A stretch of 64,000 nt of DNA from assembly GCA_964016885.1 (NCBI GenBank), contig OZ024740.1, positions 293,681,217 through 293,745,216 on the forward strand, written 5' to 3'. The position numbers were made by a program, and so were the translations under genes. The DNA is from Eledone cirrhosa. Taxonomy: Eukaryota; Mollusca; Cephalopoda; Octopoda; Eledonidae. The notes beneath the pieces were generated by a model, which made no database searches, was not told where the DNA came from, and was given only the letters and a program-made list of their open reading frames with translations. Shown here in pieces: positions 12,007 through 21,964 of this stretch (positions are counted from its first letter, which is position 1; each line of letters starts with the position of its first letter).

Positions 12007-12196
12007 TGTTTTTTTTTTTTCGTAAATTTTTTAACATATTTGGGCCATAAAAGGCCCAAATATTATACTTTCCCCTTCACGGGGCAAAGTCTAAGGGCTT
12101 ATATCCCTTACACAACAAGAAATATTTAACAACAAATAATTTAAACAGGCAAATAAAGCGACTTACTGTAAGCGAGCAAAATACGTCCGCTTAGAC
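12007..12196 (-). promoter_or_regulatory. 5' UTR of LINE copy B with strong hairpins
   Basis: Between the ORF1 start and the (AAT)n tail of a neighbouring SINE lie three self-complementary segments. The best is an 11-bp perfect stem (12036-12046 with 12053-12063, 6-base loop). A second is AAGGG/CCCTT around 12092-12108, and a third is TAAGCG/CGCTTA near 12170-12196. LINE 5' UTRs carry the internal promoter, and RNA structure here could act in translation or packaging; that function is inference. Confidence 0.5.
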
Positions 12197-12206
12197 CAAT
12201 AATAAT

Positions 12207-12300
12207 AATAATAATTGTTTCTACTTTTGGCACCAGGCCAGCAATTATCCCAGTGCATTACTGGTACTTTATTTTATCGACCCCGTAAGGATGAAAAACA
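12207..12300 (-). repeat. SINE-A, 3' fragment
   Basis: This is the tail of the commonest SINE in the window, read on minus: cgaccccgtaaggatg complement, gtaccagtaatgcactggg, ggccttgtgcc, agtagaaacaatt and (ATT)n. The tRNA-like head is missing. It directly abuts the 5' end of LINE copy B. Confidence 0.85.
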
Positions 12301-12320
12301 CTATTAATAATTATTAATTA

Positions 12321-12372
12321 ATTGTTTCTACTTTGGGCACAAGGCCAGCAATTATACCATTGCATTACTGGT
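12321..12372 (-). repeat. SINE-A, short 3' fragment
   Basis: It contains only the terminal attgtttctactttgggcac, aaggccagcaatta and the pairing gcattactggtaatgc region, in which the hairpin of the SINE tail is nearly perfect. It lies 20 bp from the previous copy. Confidence 0.7.
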
Positions 12373-12694
12373 AATGCAATTGTGCAATGCCTGTGCATGA
12401 AGAATATTTTTAAAGTGAGGAAAGACTGTGCACTGAGCCAATCCCACTCTCTGAGCGACAGTAGCTATAACCCGAAAAGAAGAAAATATCAACATCATTG
12501 GTAACTACTGAGCCGCAGGTTTTATGTTGGAGTTAACCCAGTTTCCTGAGATGCCTTCTCCTAGAAGAATGCCCTGACAAAGACTAGGGGTCCTTCACTC
12601 CCAGTGGTTTAACTGCGTGATCGGGTATCCAGCCCGATTAGTTCTATGTCTCTGCGCATAAAAAAAATCTCACTTATTGACACTCATACGTACG

Positions 12695-12825
12695 ACACAC
12701 ACACACAAACACTCATGCATACAAACAAACACACACACACCACTCACTTATACACACACACACACACATAAACACTCATGCATACAAACAAACACACACA
12801 CACCACTCACTTATATACACATACA
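12695..12825. repeat. (CA)n-rich tandem duplication, 63-bp period
   Basis: The unit contains aacactcatgcatacaaac, a CA run and ccactcacttata. The block beginning at 12708 recurs at 12771, so the period is 63 bp with two near-identical copies embedded in CA repeats. Confidence 0.85.
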
Positions 12826-12826
12826 C

Positions 12827-12940
12827 GCCGAGGTTGACTTTGCCTTTCATCCTTACGGGGTCGATAAAATAAAGTACCAGTAATGCACTGGGTAATTGCT
12901 GGCCTTGTGCCTAAAGTAGAAACAATTATTATTGTCACAA
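12827..12940 (+). repeat. SINE-A, 3' fragment
   Basis: The copy starts at cgccgaggttgactttgcc and runs through ggggtcgataaaataaag, the tail hairpin and ggccttgtgcctaaagtag to (ATT)n. The tRNA head is missing; a CA microsatellite lies at its 5' edge. Confidence 0.85.
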
Positions 12941-12949
12941 TTATTATTA

Positions 12950-13118
12950 TAATTGCTTTACAACATAGAGCTATGGCCCTCTACGTTCCAAGTTCGAAAA
13001 CCGCCGAGGTCAGCCTTGTTCTTCATCCCCACGGAGTCGACCAAACAAAGTACCACCAATGCGCTGGGACAATCGCTGGCCCCGTGCCAAAAGCAGAAAA
13101 ATTATTATTATTATAGTT
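12950..13118 (+). repeat. Diverged SINE-A copy
   Basis: It includes part of the head (agctatggccctctacg) and the B-box-like aagttcgaaaaccgccgagg, then the tail with many substitutions (catccccacggagtcgacc), ending agcagaaaaattattatt. It is clearly older than its neighbours. Confidence 0.75.
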
Positions 13119-13139
13119 GTTGTTTTCTTAAGGCCTGAT

Positions 13140-13427
13140 CGCTGGTGATGGTGATGGTGGTGGTGGTGATGGATGGTGGTGGTGATGGTGGTGGCAGCTG
13201 ATGATGATGTTCTTGTTGTTTTGTTTTTTTTGTTTTTTTTTAAATTTTATTTTATTGTTTGATGCCGCAGTTGTAAATGTTGGTGTAGTTCCTCTTGATG
13301 TTGGTGTTCATTTCATTCTGATGGTGTTGTTGCTGTAGACATTGGTGTTGGTGTTGGTGTTGTTGTTGTAGATGTTGGGGTTGAAATTTGGTCGTCTTAA
13401 CTGAGTGATATATATATATAGACATAC

Positions 13428-13479
<52 letters not shown>
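13140..13479. repeat. Simple repeats: (GGTGAT)n, (GTT)n, then (TA)n
   Basis: 13140-13205 is GGT/GAT-rich; 13260-13380 is an imperfect trinucleotide stretch (gttgttgttgtagatgtt); 13408-13479 is (TA)n with one interruption. Open frames across these stretches are artefacts of the repeats. Confidence 0.85.
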
Positions 13480-13481
<2 letters not shown>

Positions 13482-14189
13482 TGGCTGCCAACTCGTTTTC
13501 GAGTACGGCCACTACTTTATATCCATGTAGGAGAACCCCTACCGATGCGCTGAACGAGTGTGACTTTTTAGTCCAGCCAGCGTATTGAAAACTCTGGTAC
13601 AAACACTACACTTGTGACAATTATTGACACATAGTGCTGGGCCCATGGTACCATGTGACAAGTGCAGAGAGATCTCCAGATATAAAGCAATGCCTGTGCC
13701 GTGAAGCTTTTATAGTGAGCAAAGGCACTGCACAAAGCCAGTCCCACTCTCTTAACCAAGATGATATTTACCAAAAAGAAGAACAAGTCAACATCATTGG
13801 ATACCATCAGGGTTGCAGGTGTTATATCAGAGTTTTCCTTCTCCTAGAATTATGCCTTGACAAAGGCTAAGGGGTCATCTCTCCCGGTGATTTTGGATGG
13901 CCATTGACTCTTAAGAGCTCCTTTGCCCTTTGACAGGTTTTGTTTTTAGTCCTGCAGGATGTCCAAAGTCACCCTCCTCACCAAGAAACCTTGGTGGGGT
14001 TGCCAGTTTAGTCGCCAACATCCCGACCATGAGACAGGTTGTACTGGGATACATGTTACCAGTAGCACCAACTGGTGACCTGACACATATATATATATAT
14101 ATATACACACAGGAGAGAGTTTGGCAACAGCTCAGTGAATTTAGTCTAAATGCGTAAATAGACGTATTTAAAACGAAAGAATGGTATTT
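13480..14189. other. Unassigned sequence with a short (TA)n at 14089-14106
   Basis: No coding homology was recognised. The part around 13650-13880 partly resembles 12400-12600 (ccagtcccactctct, cctgacaaaggctaagg), suggesting a diverged repeat. Short frames are not convincing. Confidence 0.4.
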
Positions 14190-14690
14190 AACTAATGTAA
14201 TGGTATGCGATGAGGCCCACCCACAGCCCCGGCGGACAGAATGGAGAAGGCGTTTCCTTGGAGGACGGCAAGGGAGACATGCGGGAAAAGCCACTCCAAT
14301 TCGCGGGGCTCACACCTACGGCTGGCCAGCTCAGCACCTATGGTGGTGAGTAAAGAGGTAGTCCTGAGGCCGAGGACACCAGAAGTTTCCACTGCCAGAG
14401 GAATGACTGCAAACCTGTCGGAGAGCGACCGGTATTTGAGGAGTTTGACCCCCTGAGCCCGACGTGCAGCAGAACCTGGGTCAGTCGCAGACTGCATCAG
14501 GTTGCGGCTGCAGAAAGTGTCGGTGCAAGTGACATCCCAGATGAGGGGTTTGCCACCGCGGAACGGGAAGATGGTCATGCCATCCCCTTGATCCAGCCCC
14601 ACCGGCTCGAGCTGGAAAGGGAAGCCTGGAGCGTCCAAGCCATGCTTAATGACCTCGTTGAGGGCAGTAAGGAGAGGGGCAAACAGTCAG
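14190..14690 (-). pseudogene. C-terminal domain of a retroelement-type protein with WDVT motif
   Basis: The minus-strand reading LNEVIKHGLDAPG, FQLEPVGLDQGDGMTIFPF, GGKPLIWDVTCTDTF and FAVIPLAVETSGVLGL continues to WLFPHVSLAVLQGNAF. I recognise this as a domain found in many metazoan genomes at the ends of RT-type proteins. The conserved acidic (I/W)D(V/A) core and the following lysine-containing stretch look nuclease-like, but I cannot prove the fold. No RT precedes it here, so it is a 5'-truncated relic. A related domain occurs at 52200-52722 (+) and a more distant one near 22000-22420 (-). Confidence 0.65.
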
Positions 14691-15008
14691 GAATGAGTGA
14701 AGAGGAGAAGAAGAAAATATGTTAGTCAAATTAGCTAGGTAGACGCCTGTAGCCAGTATTCCCCGTATTCATAAGATACAGCGCCATGCTATGTTGACCA
14801 GACGTGCGTAAACTTCCATATTTATAAATGAAACTAAAAATCGTTAGCGGTCGGTAGTATCATATTGTTAATAATATAATTCGATGATAAGCAAGTGGGA
14901 AAGTATTTTCGATTCTCAAGTATCTCGTGATTATTTATTGTACCCCCTCTTCACTCATTTCTTTTTGTATGTTCTTATTGCTTATAATATACATTCTCCT
15001 GAGAAAGA

Positions 15009-15009
15009 T

Positions 15010-15080
<71 letters not shown>

Positions 15081-15122
15081 ATATATATATTATACATATA
15101 TGTATATAATATATATATATAT

Positions 15123-15153
<31 letters not shown>
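15009..15153. repeat. (TA)n/(TG)n microsatellite
   Basis: Almost pure TA with a short GTGTGTGTGT run in the middle. It directly borders the perfect palindrome on its left. Confidence 0.95.
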
Positions 15154-15155
<2 letters not shown>

Positions 15156-15156
<1 letters not shown>

Positions 15157-15228
15157 AACGAGTAGGACCCCGACGGCTGAGCTCAAGCCGTTTCGGCTTG
15201 AGCTCAGCCGTCGGGGTCCTACTCGTTC
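15156..15228. repeat. Perfect 73-bp palindrome (35-bp stem, 3-base loop)
   Basis: Left arm 15156-15190 and right arm 15194-15228 are exact reverse complements, separated by TTT. The arm starts gaacgagtaggaccccgacg and is GC-rich, unlike the surrounding TA repeats. It could be a foldback relic, or a hairpin RNA if transcribed. No coding sense was seen. Confidence 0.97.
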
Positions 15229-15311
15229 CTATTACCCACTCTACTACCCTAAGTATTGAGTACTTTGGTGCGTTATGGTCCACCTGGTTCCTTACCACAT
15301 TTCCTTCGTTA

Positions 15312-15380
15312 TATATATATATATATATATATATTATACAAAGAGAAAGAGGGAGAGAGAGAAAGAGAGAGAGAGAGAAG
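15312..15380. repeat. (TA)n followed by GA-rich simple repeat
   Basis: (TA)n at 15312-15334, then a gagaaag/agagagag purine tract to 15380. Together with the microsatellite at 15009-15153 it flanks the palindrome at 15156. Confidence 0.9.
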
Positions 15381-15399
15381 TTCGGGGAGGTATAACTTA

Positions 15400-15665
15400 A
15401 TAGACATTCGAATTCTAGCGTATAAATGCATAATAGAAGGCGGTCGAAACAGTCCACGGTGGAACCGCAGCGACATTGGTATGGCTGGCAGATCCGGAGG
15501 CCGTGCCTCAGGGAAACGCCGATTCGCAGGCTCTGGTTGTCTAGCTGTGTGCCAGTGGAGAAGGAGGGCAGAGCATGGAATCAGGCACCACTGTGGGGGT
15601 TTGGAGGCCGCACGAAAACAAGCAAGGCGGTGCTGGTCAAAATAGAGTAATGACTTGTGTAAATG
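15400..15665 (+). other. GC-rich block of unknown origin
   Basis: The composition changes sharply to GC-rich between AT repeats. A frame open from 15426 to 15650 reads RRSKQSTVEPQRHWYGWQ and ends VLVKIE. I do not recognise it. It may be part of an RNA-gene-derived or retroelement repeat. Confidence 0.35.
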
Positions 15666-16041
15666 TAAATGTGGTGGTGGGGAGAGAGTGTAGATGTTAT
15701 TGTGGTGGCGGGGGGCAGTAAGATGTATCTACTTCATTTGTCCGTTTTCCTCTCTTTTCAAAATTTGAATTTTTAGCCATGTTACTTGGATCGAGAAGGA
15801 GAGTTAATGAGAGTTACGTCCCATGGTGATAATAAATTGAGAAACTGAAAGTACCCGCTCTCTTACAAAGCTAGCCGTCCAGGAGTTAAGATGTAATTTT
15901 GCTTTCTCCCACTTTTCATTTCACCCACACCATGTGGAGTGAACGTATTAAGAGCAACTCTCTCTCAGGCGGAACAGAAAACCAATAACACCGTGTCGAG
16001 ACTAACTATTTCTCTTACCTCGTCGCCAATTCTACAACTAA

Positions 16042-16202
16042 CAATTGTTTCTACAATATGGCACAAGGCCAGCAAATTAACGAGTGTATTACTGGTACTT
16101 TATTTTATCGGCCCCGTAAGGATGAAAGGCAAAGTTAACCTCGGCGGAATTTTGCGTCAAAGCATAGCGTCCGACCCTCTACCGATACTGCCAATCCACC
16201 TA
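16042..16202 (-). repeat. SINE-A, nearly full length, diverged
   Basis: The minus-strand sense runs from the head (ggtggattggcagtatcgg, agagggtcggacgctatgc) through cgccgaggttaactttgcc to agaaacaattg. The B-box region is damaged by a deletion (aaattccgcc). Confidence 0.85.
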
Positions 16203-16693
16203 CAACCAATAATACCAATTATACATATTATATTATTTCAAAAGGTATGTCTTATTTCCAAGTTGTAACACGCACTCATAACAATAAAGATAAGACAATT
16301 ATAGACACTCGTGTGAGATATTTCAGCATGTTTCATTTAATTACTTTATTCCTAAATTGATGACCAAATAACATAAACACTAAATAAAATCGACGAACTT
16401 TCTTGCCCGTTAAATTACATTGGGATGCAAGTAAGTGTAAAATGTAAATAAAGATTGCTCTGGGAAAATATATGAAAATATTTGTGTAACTTCCACAACT
16501 TCTATCGGGATATTTCCCGCGTCTAGTGAGCAAAAATTTTGTTGTATTTTGATGTATTTTGATGTTTCAGAATACAAAAATTAATCAAAACTTACCCCAC
16601 GAAAAGACAGCTTGTGTTGTCCGATCTATAAGCTCCCTATACATACATACCTACATACATGCAAGTTAAATAAGAAAAAGTAAGTTTGACTAC
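16203..16693. other. P450 intron sequence, nothing recognised
   Basis: AT-rich intron 6 sequence just downstream (minus sense) of exon 6. I looked for the next P450 exon (the segment leading to the I-helix) on the minus strand here and did not find one. Confidence 0.5.
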
Positions 16694-16820
16694 CTTCTTG
16701 GTAAAATCGTGAAGAATTTTCAAACATTTGCCTGCTTCTCTCCCCATAGGATGTAAATTGAAGAGTATATCAGGCCACAGCCATGGAGATTTAGCACGGT
16801 AAGCAGAGATATCACACATT
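16694..16820 (-). CDS. CYP4: CYP4-like cytochrome P450, exon 6 (127 nt)
   Basis: The acceptor tattttag precedes A-ATG. The single leading base completes an Arg codon begun by exon 5, and 42 codons follow, ending in phase 0 at the donor AAG|gtagtc. The peptide reads MCDISAYRAKSPWLWPDI, then LFNLHPMGREAGKCLKIL and HDFTKK. The RxKSPWLWPD block is characteristic of CYP4 proteins and corresponds to the F-G helix region, which lies near the membrane and the substrate channel. No stop or frameshift is present. This is the last P450 exon found in the window. The next one should start with the residues leading to the I-helix and lie past the left edge. A (CATA)n-like run follows the donor. Confidence 0.88.
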
Positions 16821-17149
16821 CTAAAATATTACACAAAATTAATTATTAATTAATTTACTACAAATAAAATTAATTAACAACATATCGGTGGTATTTAACA
16901 AAATATTATGGATTTGGCATCAGTTTCAATGATGAGTGTTACAGTTATATGTGATCAACAGAACTACCTACTCATTTAATTAAGAGTATTCTACAAACAT
17001 GTGTACATATAATGTAATCATTGGTCAGATTCAACAGGGCACAATGTGTAACAGAGCCAGATCTTAGAATTACAGATCTTTTTTGTTTTTAAATAGTTGA
17101 GGATTGAAGAATCTATAGTCATGCATGCATATGAATAAATTGAAAATAT

Positions 17150-17265
17150 ATTTGTATATATACATACATATATATATACACATGTATATACATATATACA
17201 TACACACACACACATATATATATACATATATACATACACACACACATATATATATATATATATAT
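17150..17265. repeat. (TA)n/(CA)n microsatellite in P450 intron 5
   Basis: Alternating tatata and cacaca blocks. All open frames here are repeat artefacts. Confidence 0.9.
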
Positions 17266-17618
17266 TTACCATCTTATTCCTTCTACCACTTTATCAGATT
17301 TTTTTGAGCTGACTCCAACAATAACACCATTACCAACACAAGAATAGAGGTCAGATGTACCTAACAATAACAAGAACAACAACTACAGATTGGCTTGCCT
17401 CAGAACGAATTTCCATAGACTTTTGACTGAGGAATGTTCTAACAACTGACCAATGAGAGGAGAAGAGGCCTTTTGACACTGAAATTCGTTTGTTTGAATT
17501 CATATGATTCAAGTTCCTCAGTGAAATAACAGCCCAACCAGGAACTGGGCATATCGGAGTATTGACAAAGTTATACACCTCAACAACATGTGTACTCGTC
17601 TCTACCACACTAATTCGA

Positions 17619-17673
17619 ACTGCCTGAAGAGGTCACAGCCAAAGATGGCTATCACCGAAATATATATAGCAGT
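17619..17673 (+). ncRNA. Hammerhead ribozyme candidate 1
   Basis: The order is helix I strand actgc (17619-17623); core ctgaaga (17624-17630); stem-loop II (17631-17656, GGT...ACC with inner AGCC/GGCT); core gaaa (17657-17660); helix III t-atat-a-t with cleavage after A17668; and helix I return gcagt (17669-17673), a perfect 5-bp match. All conserved core bases (CUGANGA and GAAA) are present. Hammerheads with 2-bp helix III are known in Penelope-like elements. Folding was done by eye; activity is untested. Confidence 0.75.
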
Positions 17674-17826
17674 AATAAACGAAGCCAAATTTTAAACATT
17701 TGACTTATTTATTTTATTTTACATTACTCTGGAGTAACCAAACCAACCTGCGCACTTCGTCGAATGCTCCAATCTGCATACTGAGGTGTTGGTATACAAC
17801 CAACATATACTCAAAATATATATATA

Positions 17827-18163
17827 TCATCATCATTTCATTTTTACGTCTGCTTTTTCCCTGCTTGCAAGGGTGGGACGGGAACTGATTCTGGCTTGAT
17901 TTCTACAGCTGGATGCCCATCCTAACACCAACCTCATTTACAGTGAGTGCTGAGTGCTTTTTTGCCGTGGCACCTCCACGACCACTTTGCAGTGGAATGA
18001 TATGGACCCCAGTCCCTATCATCTCATTTCTACAGCTGAGTAAACTGGAGCAATGTGAAATAAAGTGTCTTGCTCAAGGAAACAACACATCACCCGATCT
18101 GAGAATTGAACTCACAACCTTTCGATTGCAAGGCCAATGCTCCAACCACTAAGCCATGTGCCT
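17827..18163 (-). repeat. SINE-B (tRNA-derived), full length
   Basis: On the minus strand the head reads ggcttagtggttggagcatt (A box) and aggttgtgagttcaattctc (B box GTTCAATTC). The body contains aagacactttatttcacattg and the tail ends agcgtaaaaatgaaatgatg repeats. It is not a tRNA gene: no anticodon arm and acceptor stem can be closed, and it continues into a 250-bp body. Confidence 0.88.
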
Positions 18164-18177
18164 CCATACATATGTAT

Positions 18178-18744
18178 ATGCAGTATTCTTCTCCCCATAT
18201 TTTTCATATATTTACCTAAACTGCGATTCTGTGTTTCTCTCTTTCTCTCTTACTGCTCCCTCGTTCTCTCTGTTTCTCTTACTTTCTTTCGTACCCTCTG
18301 TCATGTCAGTTAACACTTTCTCTCTACTGACATCTTCCTCGCACTTCCACTCACTCACTCTCTGTTTCTCCCCTTCTTACTTCCCCCCGTCCGCTACTAA
18401 CCCGATTTTCCTTCTTTCTCACATCGGATTCACTAGCGAAAGGTCTGTTTCTTACTCGCACATGTATTCACCCAGCTTATACTGACAGAATAACCATGTT
18501 GCTTGTGTTTATTTCTATGTTTGGTTAGCTTTCTCCTGTGTTGTTTACTTGTCTCACTCGCTTTACGCGTTTCAATTGTCCTAATAACTTTTTTTTAGTT
18601 ATTGTCGTACTAACGTGGGGTATATGATTTTTAATGCAATGAAATACCAATGATCGTTGGCAAATCACTGATGAGGGACTCATTTTATAACATGTAATCC
18701 ATGTGCAACCATGCAGTATTCTTCTCCCCATATTTTTCATATAT
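18178..18744. repeat. 34-bp direct repeats flanking 499 bp
   Basis: The sequence starting atgcagtattcttctcccc occurs at 18178-18211 and again at 18711-18744. The interior has a T/C-rich stretch (18230-18420) and no coding sense I recognise. It may be a duplication, or an insertion flanked by long duplicated ends. Confidence 0.6.
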
Positions 18745-19384
18745 ATATATATGTATTGGAAAGTTTAAAAAATAAGGTATGTTTATAAATAAACATTTAG
18801 AAACCTGTAGCTATGCAAAAACACCGACGGCTGTTGCCACCTGGTGGTGTCCAGCAGAAGCAAGGGGGACAATCGTCGATGCATTTCAAACTGACTGGTT
18901 CTCATCAGGATGATCTCTCCTGCTCTTGCAACTGCTCTGAACTTGAAAGCAGGCAAGAATATCTACTTTTCTCGTCTGTAAAAATGAAGAGATTAATCTC
19001 ATTTGCATATGAAGCTGTATAAGTTGGCAATATAAGATATCCTCATTCCATCTTAAGATGCATTACTGACTTGCATGTTACGCAACTTGGCGTGTAGCTT
19101 ACGAATTCCCTGAAACCTATTGAAGATATTTATCTAATATCTATCGATCGGGTACAAGTTAGTCTTTAACCTGTTTGTATGTTCGTTGTTGTAGTATTAA
19201 AGTGGCAACACGTCTCTGGTCGCATTTTTCATTGTGTCACATTACCTAACTTATGTTATTACTCTGAGCATTAATTCAATGATTTTGTCTCATTGAGTGC
19301 TTTGTGGCAGCCTCCAAAAAATTTGATTCCGAACTTGCTACTCACAGTTGCAACTTCGGTTATACTCACTATTATTATTGGTGG
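18745..19384. other. Intron sequence, nothing recognised
   Basis: A mixed-composition stretch between the 34-bp repeat and LINE copy C. No motif or homology was seen. Confidence 0.4.
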
Positions 19385-21777
19385 ATCATGACGGGCGCAT
19401 GCTACTCGATTCCGGGCAAATGTGTGAAGCTTTTCAGCGACACTTCACTCAGCTGTTCGGAGGCAGTGGCGGGCTGGATCGAGGGATGGACTTTAGTGCC
19501 TACCTCAACTGACTGCCGTGGCTCTCGGCCACTGAGGTGGAGTGTTGCGAAAAGCCGATAACAGCAGCTGAAGTATGGGAGGCAATGACTGGCTGCACAA
19601 GGGGTAAATCGCCTGGTTTGGATGGTCTGCCCTATGAACTTTACGTACAGATGCCAGACTTGTTTGGAGGCATCTTGGCAGACGTCTACTGCAACTGGCA
19701 ACAGAACGGGAGAATTCCCAGCTCTGTGAGCTGAGGAGCGGTGGCACTGCTGAGAAAGGATCCGAACAAGGGGATAACATAGATAATTTCAGGCCCATAA
19801 CTCTGCTAAACACAGAGTTCAAGATTTTGGCCAAGGTGCTAGCAAAGAAGTTGGCGCTTGTCGTTGGTGGTTTGGTGGGAGAGGTGCAGGCATGCGCCAT
19901 TCCAGACAGATCCATCCATGACAACCTCAACTTCATGCGATAAATCATGGAGAGGGTAGCTAGGGAACTTGGCACGGGTGGTTCCTTGATCAATTTAGAT
20001 CAGTCGAAAGCTTTCGATAGGGTCGACCATCGTTATCTGGCAGCAGTCCTGAGGGTGGCTGGCTTTGGGCCCATCTTCAGAGGCTGGATCGCTGCCATGC
20101 ACAACAATATCTGCTCTGTGGTGAGAGTGAACGGTCACCTTTAGGAACCGTTCAACATCATGCGCTCGGTCCGCCAAGGATGTCCCCTCTCGTCCCTCTT
20201 GTACGTATTGACTCTCGAGCCATTACTGCACAAACTGGAGACGTTGAGGGGCGTCTCGCGCGAACTAGGATGCGGAAGATCCGTGTCAGCATATGCGGTT
20301 ATGTCACCGTAGTGGTGTCGAATGCCAAACATATCGAGGCGATCGGCACTACACTAAGAGAATACGAAGCGGTGACAGGAGCAATGATCAACCAGGAAAA
20401 GTCGGTGGGCTTGCAACTCGGCACCTGGAGAGGCAGGTCCATGCCGTCCACAGTGTCGTCGGACACTGGACGGACGAACTTGCTAGGGGTCTGGTTCAGT
20501 CCGGACCTCCAGATGGACAAAAACTGGGACAAGGTGACGAGCAGGGTGGCTTCTATCACCCAGAAATGGGCGGAGAGGAAGCTATCCCTGAAAGGTCGAG
20601 TGGAGGTGGCGAATGCAAACATCGCATCCGTCATCTACTACACCCTGACCATCGTACCTTGTCCTAAGCCCCGCCTGACTGCGCTGGAGCGTTTGCTCTT
20701 TCGCTTTTTGTGGAAGGGACGCGCTCCGATGGTCAGGCGGTCTATCTGCTGTCAACACCCGCTACGTGGAGGGCTGAGCATGCCGTGGCTGATGATGCAC
20801 AGACACGTGCTCAGGCTACAACATCTCCACCTCTTCCTCGACGGTGATCAGGTGTGGTCGCCGTTTGCTAGACGCGTCTTTCCCCAGCTCGACTCCTTGT
20901 CAGAGCTGTAGTCCTGGGTCAAGCGAAGACCGAGAGGGAGCGCCTGGAGACTGGAATGAATTCAGGCGCTCACAGCCCTCAACCAGTCGGGCAATGTGAT
21001 CAGTGGAGACTCCCCCTTGGCGTTCTATAAAGGATTAGTGGAGGGGAAGAGCGACGACGTACTTGGGGAAACTCTAGGCATCGATGAAAATCAACTAGCC
21101 AATCTCTTCGAAAGAACTTTCGGGACGGGGCCTATGGACAATTTCCCGAAATCCCTGGCCTGGCAATGCTACCGAGGAGCTTTGCCAGTTCGGGATAAAC
21201 TCTACAAGCATGGAAGGATTGCCCCGCCCTTTTCCTTTAGACGGGAAGGGCAGGCAGTTTTTATCTGTCTGGTGGCCATGGCAAAAGAGATAGTATGGTG
21301 GACGCGTCTGAAAGGGCTGAAGACGAGCACTTACCTCTTCGGTGATGCCCTGATTAACTTTTTCAAATTTCATTTGAAAAGGAAAATCAGGGTAGAAAGG
21401 GAAGTACTCTCTTCCCAGCTTTTTGTTGAAAGATGGGTGAGAGAGGCAAGAATGGCCCAAGTGAATGGACCTACTCTGAGTATGTGCCTGTAAATTGAAG
21501 GTGGAAAACTGGGAGAGGGCACTTGCCCTGGTGGTCATGGTCACCGTGACTTTTTTTAATGGGCTTTCTCCACGATGGCCCTCGGAAGTCTCGCCCCTAT
21601 TGGGGAATTTTTCATTGTTCATTTTTTGTCACATCCTCTGTAATTTGTTTTTTTTACACACAGAAATGCCCATTTGTACCATCCTGTATTGTCCTGTATT
21701 GTCCTGTACTGTTCTTAATGTCTTACTTTGTGTAAACCCTGGTGGTTAATAAAGAAAGCATTATTATTATTATGCGG
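19385..21777 (+). mobile_element. Tx1/L1-like LINE copy C, 5'-truncated within ORF2
   Basis: Same family as copies A and B but on plus. It begins inside ORF2 at a block equivalent to MCEAFQRHFTQLF. RT blocks follow: KSPGLDGLPYELYVQMPD, NFRPITLLNTEFKILA, LINLDQSKAFDRVDHRYL, RSVRQGCPLSSLL, GVWFSPDLQMDKNWDKV and LLFRFLWKGRAPMVRRS. It ends VNGPTLSMCL at about 21493. The 3' UTR runs to aataaagaaagcattattatt. Around 20293 the catalytic YADD is broken by a small deletion (tatgcggttatgtcacc), and stops interrupt the frame, so the copy is dead. It lies in P450 intron 5, antisense to the gene. Confidence 0.9.
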
Positions 21778-21962
21778 TGAATTGGCAGTATCGGTAGAGG
21801 GTCGGATATGCTTTCCAGCATAGTTACGTCCCTTTACAATCTGAGCTCAAATCCCGCCGAGGTTAACTTTGCCTTTCATCCTTACGAGGTCGATAAAATA
21901 AAGTACCAGTAATGTACTGGGTAATTGCTGGACTTGTGCCAAAAGTAGAAACAATTATTTTT
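21775..21962 (+). repeat. SINE-A, full length
   Basis: Head gcggtgaattggcagtatcg, B-box region ctgagctcaaatcccgccg, body and the tail ending agtagaaacaattattttt. It starts directly in the (ATT)n tail of LINE copy C, a typical A/T-rich SINE target. Confidence 0.9.
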
Positions 21963-21964
21963 AT

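Larger units (their letters stand above)
7499..12196 (-). mobile_element. Tx1/L1-like LINE copy B (5' end intact, 3' end missing)
   Basis: This minus-strand copy has a 5' UTR (about 12196-12007), ORF1 (about 12006-10035) and ORF2 (10001-7499). ORF2 stops within the thumb after LERLLFKF, so about 1.1 kb of coding sequence, the 3' UTR and the tail are missing. The lost end abuts the truncated ORF1 of copy A at a short shared sequence (gccaccg). The two copies are similar enough to be the same family. It is inactive because of frameshifts, including one at a 17-base poly-C run at 9516-9532. Confidence 0.85.

Noticed and set aside
16560..16640. Possible seventh P450 exon (minus) with a GTAAGT-like donor
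   Set aside because: No convincing acceptor and the peptide does not match the expected CYP4 segment.
18660..18700. CUGAUGAG on plus
   Set aside because: No GAAA box downstream; no pairing.
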